A stretch of DNA of 64,000 nucleotides from Litoreibacter arenae DSM 19593. Its GTDB lineage: Bacteria; Pseudomonadota; Alphaproteobacteria; Rhodobacterales; Rhodobacteraceae. Location of the stretch: contig NZ_KE557314.1 in the NCBI RefSeq assembly GCF_000442275.2, forward strand, positions 713,085-777,084. The letters are read 5' to 3'. Below the pieces are notes generated by a model that ran no database searches, had not been told where the DNA came from, and worked only from the letters and a program-made list of their open reading frames with translations. The number at the start of each line of letters is the position of its first letter. Positions within the stretch are counted from its first letter, which is position 1. The position numbers and the translations under genes were made by a program. Positions 45,366 to 55,208 of the stretch are shown here, in pieces.

Positions 45366-45385
45366 AGCCGCTGTAAATGACGACA

Positions 45386-45417
45386 GGGAAGCGCGGTTTT
45401 CGCGCTTCCCGTTTTTT
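45386..45417 (+). terminator. intrinsic terminator between binding protein and ATPase genes
   Basis: A perfect 10-bp stem (GGGAAGCGCG at 45386-45395 with CGCGCTTCCC at 45401-45410), 5-nt loop, then G and six T residues. Its position inside an operon suggests partial termination that keeps the binding protein more abundant than the transporter. Confidence 0.85.
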
Positions 45418-45433
45418 GTGAAGGCCCGTCCCT

Positions 45434-46552
45434 ATGTCTGAAACCCCCGATCTGGAATGTCGCGACATCTCCAAAAGCTTTGACGATTTCAAAGCTGTGA
45501 ACGACGTCAGCTTCAGCGTGCCGCAAGGCACGTTCTTTTCCATCCTCGGGCCATCGGGCTGCGGTAAGACCACGCTTCTGCGCATGATCGCAGGTTTTCA
45601 GGAGCCCAGCAGTGGCGACTTGCTGATCAAGGGCAAATCGGTGCTGGATGTGCCGCCCAACAAGCGGCCTGTGTCGATGGTTTTTCAACATCTGGCGCTG
45701 TTTCCCATGATGAATATCGGCGCCAATGTCGGCTTTGGCCTGCGCCAGCGTGGGGTGAACAAAACGGATATCACGAAGCAGGTGGAGCGCGTGCTGGAAC
45801 GTGTGGGCCTTGGCGGCGTGGCGGAACGCCCCGTCAGCTCCCTGTCAGGCGGGCAGAAACAGCGCGTGGCGATCGCCCGCTGCATGGTGCTTGAGCCGGA
45901 CGTGCTGCTGCTCGACGAGCCACTGGGCGCGCTGGACCTGAAACTGCGCGAGCACATGAAAATTGAACTGAAGCAGCTGCAATCGGAATTCAACACCACC
46001 TTCGTCTACATCACCCACGACCAGTCAGAGGCGTTGGTGATGAGCGACCAGATCGCGGTGATGAACCAAGGTGTGTTCGAGCAGGTGGGCACGGCGAAAG
46101 AGCTATATTACGAACCGGACACCGCCTTTGTCGCAGGGTTCGTCGGCGAGGCAAATCGCTTCACCGCGAAAGTAAAAGGCAGCGCGGGCGGCAGTGTCGA
46201 GATGGTGACGAGCGACGGGCAAACTTTGCACGGCTTAGATGCGCGACGCAGTCTGTCGGTCGGTGACAGCGTCGACATATTCGTGCGCCCAGAGGCCGTG
46301 CGCCTGTCCCGCAATCAGGCAGACGTGGCGGCAATGGGAAATACCGGCCAAGGCAAGGTCGCAAACATCCTGTTCAACGGGGCCAACAGCCAGTTGATCC
46401 TGCGCGACCAGACCACGGGCGCGGAGCTAAATGTCGCTCTGCCGCAAACCGGCGAATTCCGTGACCTTGCGCGGGACGATGTGATCCATTTCGGATGGGA
46501 GCAGCAGCAGACGCGGGTTTATCTGGCAGACGGGGAGCAGACGGATGTCTGA
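45434..46552 (+). CDS. PotA-like ABC transporter ATPase
   Basis: 372 aa. Walker A G-P-S-G-C-G-K-T-T, Q-loop, signature L-S-G-G-Q-K-Q-R-V, Walker B V-L-L-L-D-E-P and H-loop T-H-D-Q are all present, followed by a TOBE domain (about residues 285-370) as in PotA. It energises uptake of the substrate bound by the upstream protein. It overlaps the first permease gene by 8 nt. Confidence 0.95.
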   Translation: MSETPDLECRDISKSFDDFKAVNDVSFSVPQGTFFSILGPSGCGKTTLLRMIAGFQEPSSGDLLIKGKSVLDVPPNKRPVSMVFQHLALFPMMNIGANVGFGLRQRGVNKTDITKQVERVLERVGLGGVAERPVSSLSGGQKQRVAIARCMVLEPDVLLLDEPLGALDLKLREHMKIELKQLQSEFNTTFVYITHDQSEALVMSDQIAVMNQGVFEQVGTAKELYYEPDTAFVAGFVGEANRFTAKVKGSAGGSVEMVTSDGQTLHGLDARRSLSVGDSVDIFVRPEAVRLSRNQADVAAMGNTGQGKVANILFNGANSQLILRDQTTGAELNVALPQTGEFRDLARDDVIHFGWEQQQTRVYLADGEQTDV

Positions 46553-47405
46553 CCGCTCCAAACTGACCTTCTGGCTCTTGCTGGCCCCGCTGCTGATCTG
46601 GCTTCTGACGCTGATTATCCTGCCCCATGTCGGCATGTTTCTGGTCAGCCTGCGCGAAAAGGTGGGCGTGCGCGAATACGAGACCGGCTTCGCCAACTAC
46701 GCCGTGTTCTTCAACGAACCGCTTTATTGGAACACCTTTGCCCGCACCGCCTATATGTCGATTGCGGCCACCCTGCTCACGCTGCTCATCGGCTTTCCGA
46801 TTGCCTACTACATCGCGAAACTGACGCGCGGGCGCAGCAAGACCACGTTGTTTTTGATGTGTCTGATCCCGTTCTGGGTCAGCGAACTGGTGCGCACCTT
46901 CGGCTGGATGATCCTGCTGCGCGAAACCGGCGTGTTTTCCAACCTGCTGCAATATGTCGGGCTGGCATCCGGCCCTGTGGAAATGCTCTACAACGATGCC
47001 GCGATCATGACGGGGCTGGTCTACACCTCGATGCTGTTCATGGTGGTGCCGTTGGTGACGACGCTCGACAGCCTTGACGACAGCCTGATCGAGGCGGGCT
47101 ACGACCTTGGGGCCAGCGGCTTCGCCATCCTGCGGGAGATCGTGATCCCCCACGCCATGCCCGGCATCGTGTCCGGCTGCATCGTCGTGTTCATGCTCAG
47201 CCTCGGCAATTACCTGACCCCGATCCTGCTGGGCGGCAAGGACAGCCTGTGGTTCACCGGCCTGATCTACAGCCAGTTCATCACGCGCTTCAACTGGGAA
47301 CTGGGGTCCGCTTTCGGTTTCCTGTTGCTCGGTTTGTCATCGCTGATCGTGTTCGTCGGCCTGAAACTGTCCCGCCAGTCGCTGGGCAAGACGATGGCGC
47401 AATGA
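46545..47405 (+). CDS. PotB-like ABC permease
   Basis: 286 aa with six predicted TM segments and the EAA loop (E-A-G-Y-D-L-G-A-S-G-F-A-I-L-R-E-I-V-I-P) that contacts the ATPase. Its start overlaps the ATPase gene and its stop precedes the next permease by 1 nt. It forms the membrane channel with the PotC-like partner. Confidence 0.93.
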   Translation: MSDRSKLTFWLLLAPLLIWLLTLIILPHVGMFLVSLREKVGVREYETGFANYAVFFNEPLYWNTFARTAYMSIAATLLTLLIGFPIAYYIAKLTRGRSKTTLFLMCLIPFWVSELVRTFGWMILLRETGVFSNLLQYVGLASGPVEMLYNDAAIMTGLVYTSMLFMVVPLVTTLDSLDDSLIEAGYDLGASGFAILREIVIPHAMPGIVSGCIVVFMLSLGNYLTPILLGGKDSLWFTGLIYSQFITRFNWELGSAFGFLLLGLSSLIVFVGLKLSRQSLGKTMAQ

Positions 47406-47406
47406 C

Positions 47407-48261
47407 ATGATTACAGGCATCCCCCAAAGCGCCGGTTTCCGATGGGCCTACAAGGCCTATGTGACGCTGTTTTTCATCTATTTGGCCCTACCGCTGGCGA
47501 CGGTCTGCGTCTTCGCATTTAACAACAGCGTGTTCCCCTCCCTGCCTTGGGAGGGGTTCACATGGGCGTGGTTTTTCGGCACCGAGGCACCTTATATCGG
47601 CGTGTTCCACGAACGCCCGATTTTGCGCTCTATCGTAACGTCCGGCGTAGTGGCGTTCTGGGTGTCGCTGTTGGCGGTGTTCGTCGGGACCTGCAACGCG
47701 TTCCTGTTCGTGCGTCACGAGTTCCGGGGCAAAGGTTTCCTCTATATCCTGATGCTGCTGCCGCTGATCATTCCGGGCATCATCCTCGGCATCTCGATCC
47801 TTGTGTTCTCATCCTCGGTCGCCAACTTTCTGGAAGACGCCACCGGCCTGTGGTTCGACGGCCTGCGCCCCGGTCTGATCCTCGTGATTCTCGGTCAGTT
47901 TTCGTTCATCACCACCTTTGCCACATTGGTCATCTCGGCACGCCTGCAAAAGTTCGATCCCAGTCTGGAGGAAGCCGCACTGAATCTGGGCGCGACCAGA
48001 TGGGGGGCCGTGCGGGCCGTGACCCTGCCGTTTCTGTTTCCGGCAATGGCGGCGGCAGGGGTCGTCGCAGTGTTGATGAGCTTCGAGAACTTCAACACCA
48101 CGCTGATGCTCGTCGGCTCCGACGCGCCGCTGACCATCACCATGTTCGACCGGCTCAAGCTGGGCTCGACGCCGGTTCTGAACGCGGTCTCACTGCTGCT
48201 GATCGTGGTCTCGGCGCTGCTTGGGCTGGCGTCGCTCCTGCTGCAAAAGCGGAAGGACTAG
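47407..48261 (+). CDS. PotC-like ABC permease
   Basis: 284 aa with six predicted TM segments and an EAA loop (E-A-A-L-N-L-G-A-T-R-W-G-A-V-R-A-V-T-L-P). It is the last gene of the Pot-type operon, and its stop overlaps the convergent alcohol dehydrogenase stop by 4 nt. Together with the other three genes it would import a polyamine-like amine. Confidence 0.93.
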   Translation: MITGIPQSAGFRWAYKAYVTLFFIYLALPLATVCVFAFNNSVFPSLPWEGFTWAWFFGTEAPYIGVFHERPILRSIVTSGVVAFWVSLLAVFVGTCNAFLFVRHEFRGKGFLYILMLLPLIIPGIILGISILVFSSSVANFLEDATGLWFDGLRPGLILVILGQFSFITTFATLVISARLQKFDPSLEEAALNLGATRWGAVRAVTLPFLFPAMAAAGVVAVLMSFENFNTTLMLVGSDAPLTITMFDRLKLGSTPVLNAVSLLLIVVSALLGLASLLLQKRKD

Positions 48262-49403
48262 AAACACGCCAGCAGCAACGCCTTGGTGTTCTCCGCTGTC
48301 ATTTCCACCGGATTGCCGCCCACGCTTGGATCGCGCAGGGCAGATTCGACTAGCGCGTCAATGTCCGGGTCTTTCACCCCCAGGTCAGTCAGGTTGTCGG
48401 GGATCGACAGGCTCCCTATCAGCAACTGCACATAGTCGCGGAAGCCATCGAAGCCGCCGGAAATACCAAGATAAGCGGCGGCCATTTCCAGCCGCTCGGT
48501 GACCGCAGGGCGGTTGAAATCCAGCACCGGCAGCATAACCACGGCATTGGTCGTCCCGTGATGCGTGTGATGCACCGCGCCTATCGGGTGGCTCAGCGCG
48601 TGAATGGCGCCTAGCCCCTTCTGAAACGCCGTGGCCCCCATAGCGGCGGCGGACATCATGTTCCCCCGCGCCTCCAGATCAGCGCCGTCGGCATAGGCAC
48701 GGGGCAGGTTGTCCTTGACCAGCCGCATCCCCTCCAGCGCGATGCCCTGAGACATCGGGTGGTAATGCGGCGAGCAGAACGCCTCCAGGCAATGCGCAAA
48801 GGCATCCATGCCCGTGCCTGCGGTAATCGCGGGTGGCATGCCAACCGTCAATTCCGGATCGCAGATCACGACCGTGGGCAGGATTTTCGGATGGAAGATG
48901 ATCTTCTTCTCATGCGTGTCAGAATTGGTGATGACGCTGGCGCGCCCCACTTCCGACCCAGTTCCGGCAGTTGTCGGCACGGCAACGATGGGCGCAATCG
49001 CATCGGCATCGGCGCGTGTCCACCAGTCGCCGATATCCTCGAAATCCCACAGCGGTCGGGTCTGTCCCGCCATGAAGGCGACGACCTTCCCCAAATCAAG
49101 GCCGGAGCCGCCGCCAAAAGCGATCACACCGTCATGACCGCCGTCGCGATAGGCACGCACCCCTGCGTCGACATTCTGCTCGGTCGGGTTCGGGTCCACA
49201 TCCGAGAAAATCGCGCGGCCCAGACCGGCGGCGTCCATCAGGTCAAGCGTGCCTTGGGTGATCGGTAATCCGGCCAACCCCTTGTCGGTGACCAATAGAG
49301 GGCTCTCGATGCCCGCTGCCGCACAGGCGTCAACGATCTCGGATATGCGACCTGCGCCGAAACGGATCGCGGTCGGGTAAGACCAGTTTGCTTTCACAGT
49401 CAT
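48258..49403 (-). CDS. iron-containing alcohol dehydrogenase
   Basis: 381 aa, group III ADH fold: G-G-G-S-G-L-D-L-G-K (NAD-binding), T-T-A-G-T-G-S-E, and metal ligands in D-A-F-A-H-C-L-E-A-F and H-A-L-S-H-P-I-G-A-V-H-H-T-H-H-G. It oxidises primary alcohols with NAD. It is the last gene of the seven-gene minus-strand operon, 3 nt after the aldehyde dehydrogenase, so an alcohol intermediate of that pathway is the likely substrate. Confidence 0.92.
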   Translation of the reverse strand: MTVKANWSYPTAIRFGAGRISEIVDACAAAGIESPLLVTDKGLAGLPITQGTLDLMDAAGLGRAIFSDVDPNPTEQNVDAGVRAYRDGGHDGVIAFGGGSGLDLGKVVAFMAGQTRPLWDFEDIGDWWTRADADAIAPIVAVPTTAGTGSEVGRASVITNSDTHEKKIIFHPKILPTVVICDPELTVGMPPAITAGTGMDAFAHCLEAFCSPHYHPMSQGIALEGMRLVKDNLPRAYADGADLEARGNMMSAAAMGATAFQKGLGAIHALSHPIGAVHHTHHGTTNAVVMLPVLDFNRPAVTERLEMAAAYLGISGGFDGFRDYVQLLIGSLSIPDNLTDLGVKDPDIDALVESALRDPSVGGNPVEMTAENTKALLLACF

Positions 49404-49406
49404 GTC

Positions 49407-50783
49407 TCAGGCTTTCTTGAAATGATAGGATTTGGGGCGGGTCAGCGCGTGGTAGCCCAACTCGGACAGCCCCTCGCCGCGCCCTGTTTGCTTGCATCCG
49501 GTCCAGCACAAGGCGGGGTCGAGATAGTCGGCGCGGTTCATGAACACAGTGCCGGTTTCCAATTGCCCGGCTATGGCTTCGGCCGCCCCCGCGTCGGCAG
49601 TGAAAATCGCGGCGGTCAGACCGAACCGGCTGTCATTCATCAGCGCCACGGCTTCCGCGTCGTCCTTCACAGGCATAATGCCAACCACCGGGCCGAAGCT
49701 TTCATCACGCATCACGCGCATGTCGTGGGTCACATCGGTCAGCACCTGTGGCGTCAGGTATGCCCCGCCATCGTCGGCAGGCATCTTCTCGATATGGGCG
49801 GTCGCCCCGTCTGCAAGCGCCTCGTCAATCTGGGCGCGGACCTCTTGGGCGAAACGGACATTGGCCATCGGGCCAAGCGTCGTTGCCTCGTCCAGCGGGT
49901 TACCGAGGTTGAGCTGGTTCACCCAAGCCACCGCCTTTTCCACGAACGCGTCATAGAGCGTCTCATGCACATAAATGCGCTCGATCCCGCAGCAGCATTG
50001 TCCCGCGTTGAACATCGCGCCATCCATCAGCGTGTCCACGGCGGCGTCCAGATTGGCATCGTGGCGGACATAGCCGGGATCTTTGCCGCCAAGTTCGGTC
50101 GCGACGCCGGTAAACGTTCCCGCCGCAGCGTGTTCCATCGCCTGACCGCCACCTATGGAGCCGGTGAAGTTGATAAAGTCGAACGCGTCATCCGCGATCA
50201 GCGCCGAGGTTGTGTCATGGTCCAGCACGATGTTCTGGAACACGTCCTTCGGCACTCCGGCGGCATGGTAAGCATCAGCCAGATGCTCCCCCACCAGAAT
50301 GGTCTGGGAGGCATGTTTCAGGATCACCACATTCCCCGCAATCAACGCGGGCGCAATCGTGTTGTTGGCGGTCATATAGGGGTAGTTCCAAGGGGCAACG
50401 ACAAAGACCACGCCATGCGGCTCGCGGGTGATCTTGCGGGTGAAACTGTCACTGTCCTCGATCACGGTGGGGGCCAGCGCGTCCTTGGCGATCTTTGCCA
50501 TATAGGCCGCGCGTTCCTGCAAACCGCCGAACTCCCCGCCATACCGCACAGGGCGTCCCATCTGATGCGCAAGCTCCGTCACCATACGGTCCCGGCTGGC
50601 GTCAATCTGGTCGATCGCTCCCATCACCAGCCGCGTGCGTTCTTCCAGCGGACGCGCGGCCCAGTCCTTTTGCGCTTTGCGGGCGCGGGCGACGGCGTCA
50701 CGTGCGGCGTCTTTGCTCAGGCAGTCCCGTTCGGCATAGACGGACCCGTCAATCGGAGAGATGCATTTTATCGTTTTGCTCAT
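49407..50783 (-). CDS. NAD(P)-dependent aldehyde dehydrogenase
   Basis: 458 aa. The cofactor and active-site elements P-W-N-Y-P, F-T-G-S-I-G-G-G, E-L-G-G-K-D-P and catalytic Cys in F-N-A-G-Q-C-C-C-G are present. It sits between a PuuA-like glutamine synthetase and an iron alcohol dehydrogenase in one operon, so it may oxidise a gamma-glutamylamino-aldehyde, as PuuC does, or a semialdehyde. Substrate is inferred. Confidence 0.93.
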   Translation of the reverse strand: MSKTIKCISPIDGSVYAERDCLSKDAARDAVARARKAQKDWAARPLEERTRLVMGAIDQIDASRDRMVTELAHQMGRPVRYGGEFGGLQERAAYMAKIAKDALAPTVIEDSDSFTRKITREPHGVVFVVAPWNYPYMTANNTIAPALIAGNVVILKHASQTILVGEHLADAYHAAGVPKDVFQNIVLDHDTTSALIADDAFDFINFTGSIGGGQAMEHAAAGTFTGVATELGGKDPGYVRHDANLDAAVDTLMDGAMFNAGQCCCGIERIYVHETLYDAFVEKAVAWVNQLNLGNPLDEATTLGPMANVRFAQEVRAQIDEALADGATAHIEKMPADDGGAYLTPQVLTDVTHDMRVMRDESFGPVVGIMPVKDDAEAVALMNDSRFGLTAAIFTADAGAAEAIAGQLETGTVFMNRADYLDPALCWTGCKQTGRGEGLSELGYHALTRPKSYHFKKA

Positions 50784-50800
50784 TTGCTTTCACCTTATCC

Positions 50801-52177
50801 TCAGGCCTGCTCGAACCCGCGTGCAATTTCCCAGTCGGTCACGACGCGGTCGAATTCTTCCTGCTCCCATTCCGCGCAACGGGTGTAATGGTCCACCACA
50901 TCGTCGCCCATGACCTCCCGCAAAAAGGCAGAGCCGCGCAGTTTGTCCGTCGCATCGCGCAGGGTTTGTGGAATGTCATCCGCTTTCGCGTCCTCATAGA
51001 CGTCGCCTGTGGTGGGCGGCGCAAGCACCATTTTATCCTCGATCCCTTTGATGCCCGCCGCCAGCATGGCCGCTTGCGCAAGATAGGGGTTCAGGTCGGA
51101 CCCGCCGATACGGCACTCCACACGCACGCCCTTGGTTCCCGCCCCGCACAAACGGAAGCCTGCGGTGCGGTTGTCCACCGACCAGACGGTCTTGGTCGGC
51201 GCAAAGGTGCCCTTGGCGAAGCGCTTGTAGCTGTTCACGTAGGGGGCCAGAAAATAGGTGTAGTCCGGCGCATTAGCGATCAGCCCGGCCATGTAGTGTT
51301 TCATCAAGTCGGACATGCCAAGCTCGTCGGACGCATCAGCAAACGCCGCCTCACCGTCCTTCCAAAGCGATTGATGCACATGGCTAGACGAGCCGACGCG
51401 GTCATGGTGCCACTTGGGCAGGAACGTCACCGAGACCCCCTGCTGCCACGCGATTTCCTTGATCGCGTGTTTCGCGATGGAGTGATAGTCGGCGCAATCC
51501 AGCGCGGGGGAATAGCGAATGTTCAGCTCTTGCTGACCGGCTTCCGCCTCGCCTTTGGTGCCTTCGACGGGCACACCCGCCGCGTGCAGGTGGTTGCGCA
51601 ACGGGCGCATGACGCTTTCTTCCTTGGTGGTCTGGAAGATGTGATAATCCTCGTTGTAGCCGCTGATCGGTTTGAGGTCGCGGAACCCGCCATCACGCAG
51701 CGCTTCAAGACTGTCGGCGAACAGGAAGAACTCCAACTCCGTCGCCATCATCGCCTCGAAACCCAACTCGTCCAACCGCGCGATCTGCTTTTTCAGAACG
51801 GCGCGGGGGGAATGCGGCACCGGCTCGTCGTGATGGTCCAGCACATCACACAAAACCATCGCGGTGCCGTCCAGCCACGGAACAGGACGGATCGTGTCCA
51901 AATCGGGCTTCATCACGTAGTCGCCATATCCTGCCTGCCACGAGGTCGAGGCATATCCCGGAGGGGTCGCCATCGCCAGATCGGTTGCCAACAGGTAGTT
52001 GCAGCAATGGGTTTCCTTATAGGACGTCTCGACGAAATTTGCGGCGTGGAACCTCTTGCCCATCAGGCGGCCCTGCATGTCCACCATGCAGACCAGCACC
52101 GTATCTATCGTGCCGTCCTTGGTTTGTGTCTTGAGGTCTTCGAAGCTGAGCGTACAGGGCATGTTCTTGGTGTCCAA
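50801..52177 (-). CDS. glutamine synthetase family protein, PuuA-like
   Basis: 458 aa. The C-terminal catalytic domain shows E-L-E-F-F-L-F, G-S-S-S-H-V-H-Q-S-L-W, N-R-T-A-G-F-R-L and R-V-E-C-R-I-G-G-S-D-L-N-P-Y. These are the ATP-grasp-like GS motifs of gamma-glutamylamide synthetases rather than of housekeeping GlnA. It would couple glutamate to an amine taken up by the adjacent transporter. Operon neighbours (aldehyde and alcohol dehydrogenases, amidohydrolase) support amine or amino-alcohol catabolism. Confidence 0.88.
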   Translation of the reverse strand: MDTKNMPCTLSFEDLKTQTKDGTIDTVLVCMVDMQGRLMGKRFHAANFVETSYKETHCCNYLLATDLAMATPPGYASTSWQAGYGDYVMKPDLDTIRPVPWLDGTAMVLCDVLDHHDEPVPHSPRAVLKKQIARLDELGFEAMMATELEFFLFADSLEALRDGGFRDLKPISGYNEDYHIFQTTKEESVMRPLRNHLHAAGVPVEGTKGEAEAGQQELNIRYSPALDCADYHSIAKHAIKEIAWQQGVSVTFLPKWHHDRVGSSSHVHQSLWKDGEAAFADASDELGMSDLMKHYMAGLIANAPDYTYFLAPYVNSYKRFAKGTFAPTKTVWSVDNRTAGFRLCGAGTKGVRVECRIGGSDLNPYLAQAAMLAAGIKGIEDKMVLAPPTTGDVYEDAKADDIPQTLRDATDKLRGSAFLREVMGDDVVDHYTRCAEWEQEEFDRVVTDWEIARGFEQA

Positions 52178-52221
52178 TGTTCAGAAGAGAGGGAGGCCGC
52201 CGAAGCGGCCACCCGTCAGGT

Positions 52222-53259
52222 TTATGACTGGCCGTAGCGGTAAGGCCGACCGGCTTTGACCATGTCAGCGTTGTACTTCTTGAGGATCTCGACAACCTTT
52301 GCCTTTGTCGGGCTTTCGGCAGCGATTTCGTCCCAGAATTTCAACGCGGCGTCTTCGACGGTCTGCCACTCCTCGTCGGGGATTGTGGTCAGCTCCATCT
52401 TGGTGCCGTTGACCCGCAGGTCGGCTTCGCCACCCCAGTACCACCATTGGCGATAGTAGTGTGACTGATCCATGCAAACTCGCAACAATTCCTGCAAGTT
52501 CGGCGGCAATTCGTTCCAACGCTCCATATTGGCGAAGAACGATCCTGCCCATGCGCCGGAGATGTTGTTCGTCAGGAAGTAGTTGGTCACATCGGCCCAG
52601 CCGACCGTGTAGTCCTCGGTGATGCCGGACCATGCGATGCCATCCAGCTCGCCGGTTTGCACCGCGACTTCGATGTCTTCCCACGGCAGGTTGACCGGGA
52701 TTACGCCGAATTGTGACATGAAGCGCCCGGCGGTCGGGAAGGTAAAGACCCGCTTGCCTTCCAGATCCTTCAGGCTGCGGATCGGCTCCTTGGTGGCGAA
52801 GTGACAGGGGTCCCACGCGCCAGCGCTGATATGCTTGACGCCAAGGGCCGAGTATTCCTCGTCCCAGATTTCGTTCAGACCGTATTGGTTGAACAACACA
52901 GGCACGTCGAGACTGTAGCGCGAGGCGAAGGGGAAGTAGCCGCCGAACACCGTCACATCAGTGGGCGACGCCATGCTGTCGTCATCGGATTGCACCGCGT
53001 CGATAGTGCCGCGCTGCATCGCCTGAAACAGCTCGCCCGTGGGCACCAGCTGGTCGGCGAAGTACAACTCGATCTGCATCTCGTCGCCCGCGATCTTATT
53101 GAAGCTGTCGATAGCGGGCTTGATGACATGCTCGGCCAGTGCGGCACCCGCATAGGTCTGCAAACGCCATGTGATCTTGGATTGGGCCAGCGCCGGCGCG
53201 GCAAGGCCAGCAGCGGGCAGCACGGCGGCCCCTTTGATGAACTTACGTCTGGTGGTCAT
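52222..53259 (-). CDS. TRAP transporter substrate-binding protein DctP-type
   Basis: 345 aa with a twin-arginine signal (T-T-R-R-K-F-I-K-G, to about A-L-A-Q). The DctP/TakP fold has L-F-Q-A-M-Q-R-G-T-I-D-A-V, L-P-W-E-D-I-E-V-A-V-Q-T-G-E-L-D-G-I and F-T-F-P-T-A-G-R-F in sequence. It binds the substrate in the periplasm for the DctQM pair encoded upstream. The substrate class (carboxylate or amine) is not determinable here. Confidence 0.92.
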   Translation of the reverse strand: MTTRRKFIKGAAVLPAAGLAAPALAQSKITWRLQTYAGAALAEHVIKPAIDSFNKIAGDEMQIELYFADQLVPTGELFQAMQRGTIDAVQSDDDSMASPTDVTVFGGYFPFASRYSLDVPVLFNQYGLNEIWDEEYSALGVKHISAGAWDPCHFATKEPIRSLKDLEGKRVFTFPTAGRFMSQFGVIPVNLPWEDIEVAVQTGELDGIAWSGITEDYTVGWADVTNYFLTNNISGAWAGSFFANMERWNELPPNLQELLRVCMDQSHYYRQWWYWGGEADLRVNGTKMELTTIPDEEWQTVEDAALKFWDEIAAESPTKAKVVEILKKYNADMVKAGRPYRYGQS

Positions 53260-53313
53260 GACTTCTCTCCTTTGGTTGGTCGATTATGTGGCCGGTTACT
53301 CCGGCACTGATTG

Positions 53314-54639
53314 TTAATTTCCGTAAATATAGCCGGGCAGCCATGTGGCGATTGCCGGGAAGATCATGACCAACGCCAGTGCCGCGACCATCACCAGCAC
53401 GAAGGGCGTGATCGACGCATAGATGTCGCGCAACGTGATCTCGGGCGGGGCCATCGCCCGCATTAGGAACAGGTTATAGCCGAAGGGCGGCGTCATATAG
53501 GCGATCTGCGTGGTGATAGTATAAAGGATGCCGTACCAGATCAGGTCGAACCCCAGCTCGCCCACCAGCGGCACGTAAAGCGGCGCGACGATCACCAGCA
53601 TCGCGGTGTCGTCCAGAAACGTCCCCATCAGGATGAACGACAGTTGCATCAGGATCAGGATCGTCCATGGCGACAGGTTCAGCCGCTCGGTAAACAGCCC
53701 CTCGATCGCCTTGACCGCGCCCAGCCCGTCAAACACCGCGCCGAAGGCCAGCGCGGCCAGAATGATCCACATGAACATGCAGGTGATGCCCAATGTATTA
53801 CGCACCGAGTTTTCGAACACCTCCCGGGTCATCCGCCCCTTGAAGATCGCCGCGAGGAACGCCGCCAGCGCACCGATGGCCGAGCTTTCTACCAGCGACG
53901 TCCAGCCGTTCACGAAAGGCACCATCATCACCGCGAATATCACTATGGGCAGGATGCCCGCCCGCAGCAGGCGCAGTTTCTCGGCCCTTGGAATGTCGCG
54001 CTCGGATGCGTCGAGCACCGGCCCCAGCACCGGGTTTTTCCAACAGCGGATGACGATGTAGGCGATGAACATCGACGCCATCATCAGCCCCGGAACGACG
54101 CCCGCGAGCCATAACTGCCCCACCGGTTGACGCGCGATCATCGCGTAGAGGACCAGTACGACAGAGGGCGGCACGAGGATGCCAAGACTGGACCCTGCCT
54201 GTATGACGCCCGTCACCATGCGCTTGTCATAGCCGCGCTTCAAAAGCTCCGGCAGCGCAATGGTCGAGCCGATTGCCATCCCCGCGACGCTAAGCCCGTT
54301 CATGGCGGAGATCAGCACCATCAACCCGATCGTGCCAATCGCCAGGCCGCCCCGCAGGCCGCCCATCCAGACATGGAACATCTTGTAGAGGTCATCGGCG
54401 ATACGAGATTCCGACAACACGTAGCCCATGAAGATGAACATCGGCAGCGTCAGTAGCGGATACCACTTCATCAACTTCATCGCCGCCGAAAAGCCGATAT
54501 CGTATCCGCCCTTGTCGCCCCAGAGCAGCAGCGCCGCCACCACCGCGACAAAGCCGATAGCCCCGAACACCCGCTGCCCCGTCAGTAGCATCAGCATCAT
54601 CGTCGCGAACATCAGCGTGGCGATCATTTCATAGGGCAT
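53314..54639 (-). CDS. TRAP transporter large permease DctM-type
   Basis: 441 aa with about 12 hydrophobic segments and the DctM pattern around G-S-S-L-G-I-L-V-P-P-S-V-V-L and P-P-F-G-Y-N. It starts at the last base of the DctQ stop, as usual for TRAP operons. It carries out Na+-coupled uptake with DctQ and the binding protein. Confidence 0.95.
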   Translation of the reverse strand: MPYEMIATLMFATMMLMLLTGQRVFGAIGFVAVVAALLLWGDKGGYDIGFSAAMKLMKWYPLLTLPMFIFMGYVLSESRIADDLYKMFHVWMGGLRGGLAIGTIGLMVLISAMNGLSVAGMAIGSTIALPELLKRGYDKRMVTGVIQAGSSLGILVPPSVVLVLYAMIARQPVGQLWLAGVVPGLMMASMFIAYIVIRCWKNPVLGPVLDASERDIPRAEKLRLLRAGILPIVIFAVMMVPFVNGWTSLVESSAIGALAAFLAAIFKGRMTREVFENSVRNTLGITCMFMWIILAALAFGAVFDGLGAVKAIEGLFTERLNLSPWTILILMQLSFILMGTFLDDTAMLVIVAPLYVPLVGELGFDLIWYGILYTITTQIAYMTPPFGYNLFLMRAMAPPEITLRDIYASITPFVLVMVAALALVMIFPAIATWLPGYIYGN

Positions 54640-55208
54640 CAGATCGCTTCACCCTTCAGTCGCAAAACGTCCTTGAGAAGCTCGGACACGCATTGCAACA
54701 ACATCAGGAACAGGCCCAGCACCATGATTGCCTTGATGGGCCACATCCACGGGCTCCACACCGAGGGTGAGGTTTCCATTCGCCCGATCTCAGAGCTGCC
54801 GGTAATCAGCCCGCCAAAGAATGAAAACGGCTCGCTTCCCCAGTAACCCAACGAATAGGCGGTCGACCCGACCGCGCCGTAGATCATCACGCACAGGTAG
54901 AAGATCAGGAACAACACAGTGATGACGTCAGCCCAAGCCTTCTTGCGCGGCGACCATGCGCCATATAAAAGGTCCATCCGCACGTTGGAGCCCAGCTGCA
55001 ACGAATACGGGCCGCCCAGAATGTAGTAGGAGACCATGGCGAACTGGGCCAACTCCAGCGTCCACAGCGACGGCAGGAAAAACGTTTTGCTGACCGAGGA
55101 CCAGATCAGGATGCCCATCAAGACGAAGATGCCGTACATCACGACTCGCCCCAAGCGGTAGTTGAGGGCGTCGACAGCGCCGATGAACCGGTGCGCGACG
55201 TTACGCAT
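54639..55208 (-). CDS. TRAP transporter small permease DctQ-type
   Basis: 189 aa from ATG 55208 (GGGGAT SD); an alternative start at 55232 is less likely. Four hydrophobic segments (about residues 25-45, 60-80, 98-120 and 155-178) match DctQ. It overlaps the upstream amidohydrolase stop by 8 nt and the DctM start by 1 nt, so the TRAP genes are tightly coupled. Confidence 0.9.
   Translation of the reverse strand: MRNVAHRFIGAVDALNYRLGRVVMYGIFVLMGILIWSSVSKTFFLPSLWTLELAQFAMVSYYILGGPYSLQLGSNVRMDLLYGAWSPRKKAWADVITVLFLIFYLCVMIYGAVGSTAYSLGYWGSEPFSFFGGLITGSSEIGRMETSPSVWSPWMWPIKAIMVLGLFLMLLQCVSELLKDVLRLKGEAI

Noticed and set aside
50495-52237. 580-codon plus-strand ORF over the glutamine synthetase and aldehyde dehydrogenase genes
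   Set aside because: Both minus-strand genes show full family motifs; the plus-strand frame is an artefact of high GC at third positions.
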